Source of the DNA: Luteimicrobium sp049844995
Lineage (GTDB): Bacteria > Actinomycetota > Actinomycetes > Actinomycetales > Cellulomonadaceae
DNA length: 64,000 nucleotides
NCBI RefSeq assembly: GCF_049844995.1
Contig: NZ_JBNCMC010000001.1
Location: forward strand, 186,001 to 250,000
Direction: 5' to 3'
Below are positions 54,311 through 62,485 of this stretch, one piece after another. The notes under the pieces were generated by a model, which was given only the letters and a program-made list of their open reading frames with translations, made no database searches and was not told where the DNA came from. The first letter of the stretch is position 1. The number at the start of each line of letters is the position of its first letter. The position numbers and the translations under genes were made by a program.

Positions 54311-54679
54311 TGGGTGCCGCGCGGCCTGACGTGCACCGACGTGGTCCTCGCATGACTATGAGGGTCGCCGCAACTGTCTCGTACATGCCTTGTAGACGGT
54401 GCGCCCAACCAGCCATGTCGCCATCCCGAGCGCCAGCGCGGCTGCGGCGTACCAGTGCGGCTCGAGAGCCGTGCCAGTGCGTTCGCCCGGTTTCCGGTGC
54501 GGCGACCACTCCGCGGGCGGGCGCGAGAACCCACGCGAGCGCGACCGTGGCAAGGATCGTGCTGAGCGAGCTACTGGGTCTCCAGCCCAGGAGCGATGCA
54601 ACGTACTTTGCGCACCACTCGCGACGCTCCTGGGATCGCGCAAAGTGCAGTGTCCGCGCATTCCGTGCTGCACGTCGAC

Positions 54680-54948
54680 ACCCGTCACCAGAGGAAGAAG
54701 CGGCTTGTGTGGTGCCAGGTGTCAGGCTGTTCCGTCACAACGGGGTGCCACCATGGCTCCACCACTGTCGCTCTGCCGCGTTGATTGCGTTCTTCTTGGA
54801 CGCCCCGGTCGGGTCAGCCAGGGCGCGAGAAGGTCACCTCGCTGTGGTTGCCGTGGCGGGGTGGGCCCCCGTGCTTGGGGTGGCCTACTTCGACGGGGTG
54901 GGGAACCGCACTCCAGACCACTGCTCTGCTCCGTAGACTTCGAGACGG
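54680..54948. repeat. Direct repeat copy B (acetyltransferase 3' end and flank)
   Basis: Aligns with 42908-43174 in the same orientation at roughly 70-75 percent identity with few gaps. It ends abruptly after the acetyltransferase codons, where the sequence joins an unrelated gene. Between jetA and this copy (54311-54679) I see no supported gene. Confidence 0.75.
54885..54947 (-). pseudogene. GNAT acetyltransferase tail (last 20 codons)
   Basis: The minus strand reads RLEVYGAEQWSGVRFPTPSK and a stop, matching the last residues of the acetyltransferase fragment at 43114. The rest of the gene is absent. Too short to be functional; it marks a recombination junction. Confidence 0.65.
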
Positions 54949-55000
54949 CGTCGACGTCGGAGACGAGTCACGCCTGGGCTGGCTCGCCGACCGCACCGTG

Positions 55001-55660
55001 ATGACCCCGACGCTCACCCGCGTCGTCATCGCGTCTCTGGCACCCGACCGCCGCATCAGCGGCCAGCTCGACACCATGAACCTGGTCATCGCGCCGCGAG
55101 CGGTGCCGCAAGCAATGCTCGCCCCTCTCGTCCACCGGTTCGCCCACGCCATGATCGACGCACCACCGGAAACGGCCCGGGCCTATCTCTCGCTCTGCGT
55201 GGCACGTGGCAGCGGTGCGAAGCGGACCACATGGGCTGGTGCGGCACGGCGTCTCGGCTACGAGCCCGGCGACGGCGAGCGGCTCGCCCGCGCGGTCTCG
55301 GCGCGCGTCCGGTTCGACCCGGCTACGAGCCTGCGGACCATCCGTGCCCTCGCCCAGCAACTCGATCCGTCCGCCAACTACCGCGGCCTCGAGGACGCCG
55401 TACGTGCCCGTGCGCGCGAAGAGCAGTGGTTCCTCACTTGGGTTCGATGCCACCGACCAGGTACCCGGCCCGGGTCGCGTCCGTACGCGGTGACGTGGCT
55501 GTGGACCCACGCCGCTTCGGCCCGTCTCGATACGACGCCCGCCTGGTCCAGCCCACCGACACTCGTCCGCAAGGCCGCCTACCGGCGATTTGCTGCGTCT
55601 CTGACCCCGGACCAGAAGCTCACGCTGTGCCGCGTCCTCGACTGCGGGAGCACGCCATGA
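55001..55660 (+). CDS. Unknown protein, probably 5'-truncated
   Basis: A 219-residue reading from ATG 55001 (TPTLTRVVIASLAPDRR). The frame stays open leftward into repeat copy B, where it is a shadow of that repeat; coding-like sequence seems to begin at the repeat border near 54949 (VDVGDESRLGWLADRTV), which suggests a lost 5' end. The body is helical, with Arg/Ala-rich repeats (AGAARRLGYEPGDGERLARAVSARV). I do not recognise it. Its last bases overlap the next start (ATGA), so the two are probably translated together. Confidence 0.5.
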   Translation: MTPTLTRVVIASLAPDRRISGQLDTMNLVIAPRAVPQAMLAPLVHRFAHAMIDAPPETARAYLSLCVARGSGAKRTTWAGAARRLGYEPGDGERLARAVSARVRFDPATSLRTIRALAQQLDPSANYRGLEDAVRARAREEQWFLTWVRCHRPGTRPGSRPYAVTWLWTHAASARLDTTPAWSSPPTLVRKAAYRRFAASLTPDQKLTLCRVLDCGSTP

Positions 55661-55854
55661 CAAGAAGCGCACCAACCCGCCCGCATCCGACGCTCGAGGT
55701 CGAGCCGCACCTGAGCTGGGACTGCCTCGACGAAGGGCACGAAACCTGCCCGGGCGACGTCTGGGACCCCGTTCTGGAGGACCGGCCCCCGTGCGAGTGT
55801 CTGTGTCGCGCACCCATACGGAGCTCGCAAACCTCGTTCGCGTCGGCGGCATGA
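55657..55854 (+). CDS. Small Cys-rich protein
   Basis: A 65-residue acidic protein with four cysteines (WDCLDEGHETC and CECLC), coupled to the upstream gene by an ATGA overlap. It ends 18 bases before the WhiB-like gene. Possibly a small metal-binding protein; not recognised. Confidence 0.5.
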   Translation: MTRSAPTRPHPTLEVEPHLSWDCLDEGHETCPGDVWDPVLEDRPPCECLCRAPIRSSQTSFASAA

Positions 55855-55872
55855 GCACGAGGGAGGACAAAG

Positions 55873-56142
55873 GTGCGTGAATGGCTCATCGTTCCCGACC
55901 CCCGACCCTCCTGGCATCGCCTCGCGGCTTGCGCCGGTGACGAACGGTTCTGGGAGACCCCGCTCCGTGGCAGCCAGAAGCTTGCGCGACTGCGCGCGGT
56001 CTGTCACGGGTGCCCGGTCCGCGACGCGTGTTTGACGGCGGCCCTGGCGGAGGAGGCCGGCCGTCCCGCGTGGACGCTGTCCACGGTGCGGGGAGGGCTC
56101 CTACCCGCCGAACGCCACAAGCCACCGTCCACCAGACGCTGA
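55873..56142 (+). CDS. WhiB-like iron-sulfur transcription factor
   Basis: An 89-residue WhiB-like protein. The four cluster cysteines are at AAC (residue 20), VCHGC (44 and 47) and DAC (53), with the spacing C-x2-C-x5-C of the family. They are followed by the turn VRGGLLPAER, equivalent to the G[VI]WGG turn, and a basic end. GTG 55873 has a GGGAGGA site upstream. WhiB-like proteins are confined to actinobacteria and their phages and plasmids. Here it caps a three-gene run of unknown function inside the island. Confidence 0.8.
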   Translation: MREWLIVPDPRPSWHRLAACAGDERFWETPLRGSQKLARLRAVCHGCPVRDACLTAALAEEAGRPAWTLSTVRGGLLPAERHKPPSTRR

Positions 56143-56177
56143 ACAGGGCGCAGGACAAGGAAGAGCGAGCTGCGTCC

Positions 56178-56714
56178 TCAGGGTGCCGACCAACGAGCGG
56201 CGGTCTCCTGGGCAAGCTCGTTCACTGATCCCACTGGTCGGTCCTCACGCAGCCACTGCATCGGGCTCAGTTCGTCGAGCGCAGGTGACGGTGCGTTGAG
56301 CCAGGCTGCGACGGCCCACCCGTCGCTGTCGGTGTCGCGGAACCGGGCGAGTATGCGTCGCAGAGCCGGGTCGACCTCACCGCCAGTGAACTGGAACGCG
56401 GGGTACGCCCAGTGCCCGTCGGCGGTCTTCGAGGCCAGGATCGTTCGGCGCCTGATCCGGTCGAACACCGCCTGCCGGCTGACTGGCGTGCCATTGCGGG
56501 ACAGGACCTTGCGCACGCCGTCGGTGTCGTAGAACGGGCCCACGCTGTCGTCGTAGACATGTCGGCGCGGGACACTCGCGACCATCCGGCCCGCCACCGC
56601 GACAGGTTCGTCGCGAGTGGTGACCGCACCGCTCGCGTACAGCTCGTCGAGCCCGTCCGAAAGCTCGGCGACGAGCTGCGCCTTGTGGGCTTCCCGATCC
56701 GACCTGCTCACCAC
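56178..56714 (-). CDS. MbcA/ParS/Xre-type antitoxin-like protein
   Basis: A 178-residue protein. The N-terminal half has a helix-turn-helix-like region (GVRKVLSRNGTPVSRQAVFDRIRRRTIL). The C-terminal about 55 residues resemble the toxin-binding domain of DUF2384/MbcA antitoxins (GWAVAAWLNAPSPALDELSPMQWLRED). Such proteins neutralise RES toxins. No toxin is adjacent; the RES gene lies at 43405-44286. GTG 56714 follows AGGAGG; an ATG at 56738 is possible but lacks a binding site. Convergent with the WhiB-like gene. Confidence 0.6.
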   Translation of the reverse strand: MVSRSDREAHKAQLVAELSDGLDELYASGAVTTRDEPVAVAGRMVASVPRRHVYDDSVGPFYDTDGVRKVLSRNGTPVSRQAVFDRIRRRTILASKTADGHWAYPAFQFTGGEVDPALRRILARFRDTDSDGWAVAAWLNAPSPALDELSPMQWLREDRPVGSVNELAQETAARWSAP

Positions 56715-57457
56715 GGTGCGCCGCCTCCTCGTAGCCATGCGTCAAGGCGTCAAGGCTCTCTGGCAGGGTATGGCCCGGCCAGGCGGGGCGTCAACGGAGG
56801 GGCTTGTGCGACGAGCGCGACGCGTCGGAAGTGGCGCGGAGTCCCCGGTATGACGCCAGCAGTTGGGGCGTACCGTGCAGGCCGCACTGGAACGCATAGA
56901 CCATCCGGACCCCTAAAGGGTGCCGCCGCGTGCGCGTCGGGCAGAGCAAAGCCCCGGCCGTCTGATCGGCTCGCGCGAGCTACAGGGACGGTTCCGGGGC
57001 GTTGGCACCACGCTACCGCAGTCGGAGGAAGCAGATCGAGCTCACAGCACCCCCGACCACAGACGGGTCGAGACGCGCCGTCGTCGTGACAAAGTCCCCG
57101 CCAATCCTGCTGCGAGATGCGCTACCCCGACGACGAGAAGGCCCCCGTGGTGCCCCTGCGTGGCGCTGGGGTCAACGCAGGACGGTGCCGGTGCGTCGGG
57201 CGTGACGAGCGCCTGCATGGCCGCGAGCTCCCAAGCGATCGGACCTGCGAAGTCGTGGTACGCCAGACTGCTCTCCCCGCTCGGCCGCTAGCGGATCTGT
57301 CAGCGAGCAGTGCTCCTGCCTGGGAAATCACCCGATCGTGATGCATCCCAGCACCTAAGGTACGAGTCGACGCGAACGGTGGGCGCAGCACTCGACCTCC
57401 AGTTAGATGTCGCACCCATACTCAAGGATGGACAGCGTCATCTCGAAGGGGCTCACC
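56715..57457. other. Gene-free spacer
   Basis: About 740 bp between two divergent genes contain no open frame with protein-like composition and no clear promoter or repeat. The region presumably holds the promoters of both neighbours. Confidence 0.4.
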
Positions 57458-60400
57458 ATGGATCCGTTCTCTTTGCTGGGTGTGGTCGCGCCTGGCGCCG
57501 CCAAGGGAATCGGCAGCGTGGCTGGGAAACAGGTCGCGAAATACCTCGGGAAGCGCACTCAGCGCATCCGAGTTGCACGAGCGGTCTCCAAGCGGGCGGC
57601 AACCGAGGACATCACCGTCAGCGGGCGGCAGTTGAACCAGTGGCTGAAGGCCGACGACGTACGCCTCAGCATCGCAGCCGGAGACTCGGACTCCCTCCGT
57701 GGTTGTGCGCACCGGCTGACATTGGAGGCGACCCCGGACGGCTTGAGCCCCGACCGTGCCGGGGCTCAAGTGCTTCAACTAGTGCTGGACGAGTCGCTGC
57801 GGCGAATGTCGGCTGGGGACGCGGAGGTGGCGTCGACGCGGCGTCTCGAGCACGCCATCCACGCCTCAGAGGAGCGCATTCTGCTCGCCTCTGGTGGCGA
57901 CGAGGCCGCGTTCCTCATGGCTCTCGGTAAGCTTCATCCCTGGCGGGCGACCGAAGCTGTAGAACTCGCAGAACGCTGGACCCGCCTTCGGGCGCTGGTC
58001 ATCACACTGGTCGGCAGGCGGGAGCGACGGTCGCTGCTGCAGAACTGGACCGCCGAACCGCCGCATGGCCTAGCCGACGCGCCTGCCGAGGTGTGGTGCT
58101 GGTTCGCCTGTGTCGCAGCCGACTACGGGGCCAGTGAAGCAGCAGTCGCCCTGGTCTCCAAGGGTGTCGAGCACGGAGCTGACCCGTCCTACTGGTGGGC
58201 GCGAGCTGGCCTGATCATCGGCACCGGCACGACGGACGACACCGCACGAGCGCAGGAGCTTTGGAGAAGGTCGGTGCCGAAGCACACCCTCGCGGCCGCC
58301 GGTGAGGCCATCACCGTCGGGAACTACACGGCGGCCGAGGAACTGCTCGACGAATGGAAGCCCCAGACGCCCAACGACCGGTCGATCAAGAGCATCCTTC
58401 AGGCGGCCGCTGCGGCTGGGCGAGGAGACCTGAACCGAGCGATCGCGATCGGCCTCGAGACGGTGAAGTCGCATCCCGAAGGAAGTGGCAACGCCCTGCG
58501 CACTGCGGAAGCACTATTGACGCGCGGCCACAACAGGCAGAGCGACCACCCGCTGGATGACTTCGCACGTGCCTACCGGTTGGCCATCGCGGCACGAGAC
58601 TCCCGACGCAGTTGGCTCGGTGACAGCGTTGCGCCAATCTTGACCGCCGTGAAGGCCTCCGCGCTGGCCACCGACACCGACCTTGCCTGGAAGCTCACCC
58701 AGCAAGCGCCTGAAGGCACCGCGCTCGAACACGAAGCCCGTGACAAGCGGCTTCGCCGAGAGTCTGCGATGCTCGCCGCCACCATGGGCCGCCTCGAGCA
58801 CGCACAGATCATCGCTAGAGGGCTCGGAGACCCGTTCGTCACCCACACGGTCGAGGGCTGGGCAGCGTTCATTGATGAGAACCCCGAGCGGGCCGAGGCA
58901 GCCTGGCTGAGCGCTTGGGCCAGCGCTCCGGACGACACGGCAAGGCTCCAGACCGCCGCGGCGCTGGCGCCACTCGGGCGGAGCCTGCCAGACCTCGACT
59001 TGCTGCCCGAGGGCTGTAGCCAGGCGATCCAACGCATCCGTACCGTTCACGAGGTCATGAGCACCGCTGACTCTGACATGTCCCTGCTGCGTGCCCGCGC
59101 CTCGAACTCTGAAGAGCTGACCGTCGTTCTGGCCGAGCGCCTCGTTGCTCAGGACAAGCCAGCCGACGCCGCCGGAGTGCTCGAGGCGGGTGCGACTCGC
59201 TGGAACCACGCACTGATGATGAAGATGGCTGCGTCGCGGTACATGGCGGCCGGCTGCTACCAGAAGGCCAACGACGTTGCTGCGACCGCTCTGTCCATGG
59301 GCGGCCCGGCATGGGCCGGTCGGCTCGAGTGTCTGTCCATCCAATTCGACGCTCTTGAGTCCCTCGGCGAGTTCCAACGTTCGCTACCGCTCGCACGCGA
59401 GATGGCTGCCATGGTCCCGGCGAACCTCACGATCCGCTGGGCCTTGGTCCACAGCCTGGCCCGCGCCGGAAGGATCCCCGAAGCCTGGGCAGCGTTGACC
59501 TACAACGGTCAGGCCGCGGAACCCCGCAACGCTGGTGACGCCCAGACCTGGATCGGGCTCGCAGCCCAGTGCGACGACAGCGTCGAGTTCGTCAAAGAGT
59601 CCCTGGAAATGATGAACGCATGGCAAGATGAGCCCGACCTGGTTGGCGTGTTCCTCGCCCAGATCTACTCCGGCCTCCGGCGCCACGAACGCGATGTCGC
59701 TGATGCCGACATTGCGGAGCTTCACAAGGCCACCAACGCGTTCACCGAAGCGCATCCCGACAACGCGGTCTTCAGGAAGGTCACCCTCGACGAGAACGAC
59801 CTCCTGGGCTCGCTCGCCGAGATCCTGAAAGAAGCTGCGACCGAGGATCCGGCGCTCAAGGACATCCGCGAGCGAGTCGAACGTGGCGAGTTTCCCCTGG
59901 GCTTGCTCGCCGAGTGCTACCGCCGCCCGTACGTCGAAGCCTCCATCAAGCGCGGCGCCGGCTCGGTCTTTAGCCACCATCCGCCAACCGCGTACGTCGC
60001 AGCTGAGGCAGCAGCTGCCGCGCTCGGCGCGAGCGTCGTCATCGACGGCACCGCCGCTGTGACCCTCAGCCTTCTGGAACTGGGCATCGTCGACCAGCTC
60101 CTCGGCGCCTTCCTGACCGTCGAGACCACCGACTCGGCCTACCGGGATGCACTCGCCTCTCAGGACAGCCTCAACATGCTCTCGACCATGACGCTCGGCT
60201 GGGATGTCGAGAACCAACGCCCGCTCATCACCGAGACCGACGAAGCTGAGGCGCAAGCCCTTTCACGCCGGGCCGACCGTGTCGTCGAACTGCTCTCCAG
60301 GTCAGAACGCCGAGGTTGGCCTGGCCTCAAGCGGTTCGCAAAGTTCGGCGGGGAAGGCGCCTGGCTCAGCGCCCTCGACTTTGCGCTCTCCGAAGAGCGG

Positions 60401-61147
60401 GCGTTCTGGTGCGACGACCGCTCCCTGCGCCAACTCGCAGCATCCGAAGGAGCTCAGACCTTCGGAACGGTCGACCTCATCGCGGCACTGGTCTCTGCCG
60501 ACAGACTCACACCGGATGTCGCCGCGGCCGTTCAAGCCACACTGATCGCCGGGTTCCATGTCGACTTCGACTTCGACGCCGACGTTATGGAGCTCGCCGC
60601 CGAGATCGGTGGTTGGCAGCCCAAGGGCGCAGCGATTGCCCTTTCTCGCGCCCACTCGTGGCGGGTTCCTGCCGACTGTCTGCGCTTCGCTTCCGACGCG
60701 ATGGCGCTCGTTGCGACGGACTCGCCATCAGCACTTGCCGGCTGGACCTGGGCAGCGGCCGTCGGACTGGTCCGGATCACCGGCGGCAATGTCGAGGGCG
60801 CCTCGGAGAACATCCGCATCCTCCTGAGCTACCTGACCGCACAATCCTGGCTTCGGCCCGATACCTTCCCGTTCGTCATGCAGGGCATCCGGACCGCCAC
60901 CACCGAACTGCCCGGCGTGACGGACCCGCTACGAACCGTCATCGAGCGGATCTTCGCGGCCATCAGCGAGAAGCACGGTGCGTCGCAGGCAGCCGAGTTC
61001 ATCATGATGCTTGTCGCCAACCTTGATGAGACGGACCGCCTCACCGCAGCCGAGGCCATCCTCACGTCGGGCGACATAGGGTCCGTACTTGCACAGATCT
61101 CCTCGATACCGCGCGCCGCAGACCGCGATACTCAGATCAGGATCTAA
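57458..61147 (+). CDS. Large helical-repeat (TPR-like) protein with C-terminal PIN-like nuclease domain
   Basis: A 1229-residue protein. After a short hydrophobic N-terminus (DPFSLLGVVAPGAAKG) come about 800 residues of Ala-rich helix pairs that look like degenerate TPRs (AEELLDEWK, YQKANDVAATALSMG, GRIPEAWAALTYN). The C-terminal third has a PIN-like signature: VVIDGTAAVTLSLLELG (acidic residue near 863), the paired acids in WCDDRSLRQLA (about 986-987) and QTFGTVDLIAALV (about 1001-1013). A solenoid plus nuclease suggests a sensor-effector role, as in predicted conflict systems; no direct evidence. ATG 57458 follows GAAGGGG; ATGs at 57407 and 57428 lack sites. Confidence 0.65.
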   Translation: MDPFSLLGVVAPGAAKGIGSVAGKQVAKYLGKRTQRIRVARAVSKRAATEDITVSGRQLNQWLKADDVRLSIAAGDSDSLRGCAHRLTLEATPDGLSPDRAGAQVLQLVLDESLRRMSAGDAEVASTRRLEHAIHASEERILLASGGDEAAFLMALGKLHPWRATEAVELAERWTRLRALVITLVGRRERRSLLQNWTAEPPHGLADAPAEVWCWFACVAADYGASEAAVALVSKGVEHGADPSYWWARAGLIIGTGTTDDTARAQELWRRSVPKHTLAAAGEAITVGNYTAAEELLDEWKPQTPNDRSIKSILQAAAAAGRGDLNRAIAIGLETVKSHPEGSGNALRTAEALLTRGHNRQSDHPLDDFARAYRLAIAARDSRRSWLGDSVAPILTAVKASALATDTDLAWKLTQQAPEGTALEHEARDKRLRRESAMLAATMGRLEHAQIIARGLGDPFVTHTVEGWAAFIDENPERAEAAWLSAWASAPDDTARLQTAAALAPLGRSLPDLDLLPEGCSQAIQRIRTVHEVMSTADSDMSLLRARASNSEELTVVLAERLVAQDKPADAAGVLEAGATRWNHALMMKMAASRYMAAGCYQKANDVAATALSMGGPAWAGRLECLSIQFDALESLGEFQRSLPLAREMAAMVPANLTIRWALVHSLARAGRIPEAWAALTYNGQAAEPRNAGDAQTWIGLAAQCDDSVEFVKESLEMMNAWQDEPDLVGVFLAQIYSGLRRHERDVADADIAELHKATNAFTEAHPDNAVFRKVTLDENDLLGSLAEILKEAATEDPALKDIRERVERGEFPLGLLAECYRRPYVEASIKRGAGSVFSHHPPTAYVAAEAAAAALGASVVIDGTAAVTLSLLELGIVDQLLGAFLTVETTDSAYRDALASQDSLNMLSTMTLGWDVENQRPLITETDEAEAQALSRRADRVVELLSRSERRGWPGLKRFAKFGGEGAWLSALDFALSEERAFWCDDRSLRQLAASEGAQTFGTVDLIAALVSADRLTPDVAAAVQATLIAGFHVDFDFDADVMELAAEIGGWQPKGAAIALSRAHSWRVPADCLRFASDAMALVATDSPSALAGWTWAAAVGLVRITGGNVEGASENIRILLSYLTAQSWLRPDTFPFVMQGIRTATTELPGVTDPLRTVIERIFAAISEKHGASQAAEFIMMLVANLDETDRLTAAEAILTSGDIGSVLAQISSIPRAADRDTQIRI

Positions 61148-61478
61148 GAACACGCCCGCCCACCGCCAAGAGGGGAGCGCCTTCCTATACGCAGTGCCTC
61201 GCTGCCCGCGACCACCTGCGGCAGGTTCGCCTTCCACGATCCAAGTAAGCCCGCAGCCTGCCCTTCGTTCGATGACCCGTGGAGTCAACGGTCACCGGAC
61301 CTTGCCAACTCAGGCTCGAAGTCGCCCAACGCCCGATTGGAAGCGATGCACCTAGTTTGAACGTCATCGGCGACACGCGCGGGATCGAGTCAACTATCTC
61401 GGCGTGTCCGACCGAAATTTCCTGCACGTCGACAGCGGACGCCGTTGTCGAGGAACAGGCCGATGACGCGGCGGACGA

Positions 61479-61523
61479 CGACGCCGCCCGGGCAGGACGA
61501 TGTGTCCTCGCCGGGCGGCGTCG
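61479..61523. terminator. Hairpin left of the IS5 element
   Basis: A 13-bp inverted repeat (61479-61491 with 61511-61523) encloses a smaller inner stem. It is 17 bp from the IS left end. It may be the original terminator of the leftward oxidoreductase operon, now separated from it by the IS. The remainder of 61148-61539 shows no gene. Confidence 0.55.
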
Positions 61524-61539
61524 TGGTGGGCGGGTGCGG

Positions 61540-62434
61540 CTAGGGCGTGTCTGACAATCGTTTGATCCAGGCGATGACGCCGTGGAGGACGACGGCGGCG
61601 CGGTAGACGATGGCGTGCTTGTCGTATCGGGTGGCCAGGGCGCGCCACTGCTTGAGGTCGCAGAAGCTGCGTTCGATCACGTTCCGGTTCTTGTAGTCGG
61701 CCTTGTCCAGTCCCACGGGTCGCCCGCCTCGTGACCCGCGCCGCTCGCGGTGACCCTTCTGGTCATCCGGTTCGGGGATCACGGCCTTGATCTTGCGTGC
61801 GCGCAGGTGGCCTCGGATCGCCCGGGAGGAGTAGGCCTTGTCGGCGCGGACCGCGTCGGGTCGGGTGCGGGGGCGCCCGACCGGGCGGCCCACGCGCAGC
61901 TGGGCCATGAGCGGCACGAACATCGGCGAGTCCCCGGCCTGGCCCGGGGTCACCAGCGTGACCAGCGGCAGCCCGGCCCCGTCCACGAGCTGGTGGACCT
62001 TGGTCGAGAGCCCGCCACGTGAGCGCCCGATCGCATGGTCAGGCGGCTCGACGCGCAGATTCTTGTAACTCGACCCAGCCCCCTGTGAGGCGCGTGGTGT
62101 TCGTCGCGTGCTGATGCGCGCGGGCGATCGTGGAGTCCACCGACAGCGACCAGTCGACCAGACCCGCCGCATCGGCCGCGGCCGTCAGCCGGGCGTGGAC
62201 CTCGTCCCAGGTCCCGTCGGTGGCCATGCGGTGGTGCCAGGTCCAGACCGTCTGCCACGGTCCGAACACCCCGGGCAGGTCACGCCAGGCGATCCCCGTC
62301 CGGTACCGGTAGACGATGCCCTCGAGCATCGTGCGAGCGTCCGAGAACGGCCGGCCCCGCCGACCCGTACGCGTCGGCAGCATCGGTTCGATCAACGACC
62401 ACTGGGCATCGGAGAGCACCTGGAATCGCGACAC
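61540..62434 (-). CDS. IS5-family transposase (two frames, programmed frameshift)
   Basis: The first frame (62434 to 62039) has the N-terminal IS5 region (SRFQVLSDAQWSLIEPMLP, YRTGIAWRDLPGVFGPWQTVW) and the first catalytic Asp (LSVDSTIARAHQH). The second frame (to 61540) has SYKNLRVEPPDHAIGRSRGGLSTK (in part), the second Asp (VRADKAYSS) and the Glu in NVIERSFCDLKQWRALATRYDK. The two overlap, and a run of five Gs (minus strand of 62079-62083) is a likely slippage site. The stop codon TAG is formed by the CTAG at the IS end. All three DDE residues are present, so it may be active. Confidence 0.85.
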
Positions 62435-62485
62435 CCGTCCAGGCTTCCAGCCCGAGCGCCCGAATCTTTGTCAGACACGCCCTAG
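61540..62485 (-). mobile_element. IS5-family insertion sequence
   Basis: An insertion sequence of about 0.94 kb bounded by 18-base inverted ends ctagggcgtgtctgacaa (61540-61557) and its complement (62468-62485). The outer CTAG on each side is probably the duplicated target. It carries a two-frame IS5-type transposase. It sits immediately after the oxidoreductase coding sequence. Confidence 0.88.

Noticed and set aside
54356..54688. Minus-strand frame with a membrane-like helix (WYAAAALALGMATWLVGRTVY) upstream of jetA
   Set aside because: Only the C-terminal part looks protein-like, and a second hydrophobic stretch lies in another frame, so at best a decayed small membrane gene; not supported enough to list.
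54785..55000. N-terminal 72 codons of the plus-strand frame leading into the unknown gene at 55001
   Set aside because: This part runs through repeat copy B, which is non-coding flank plus the acetyltransferase tail on the other strand, so the frame is open by chance.
57310..57930. Plus-strand open frame overlapping the start of the solenoid-PIN gene
   Set aside because: Shadow frame, Arg/Gly-rich, overlapping a better-supported coding sequence.
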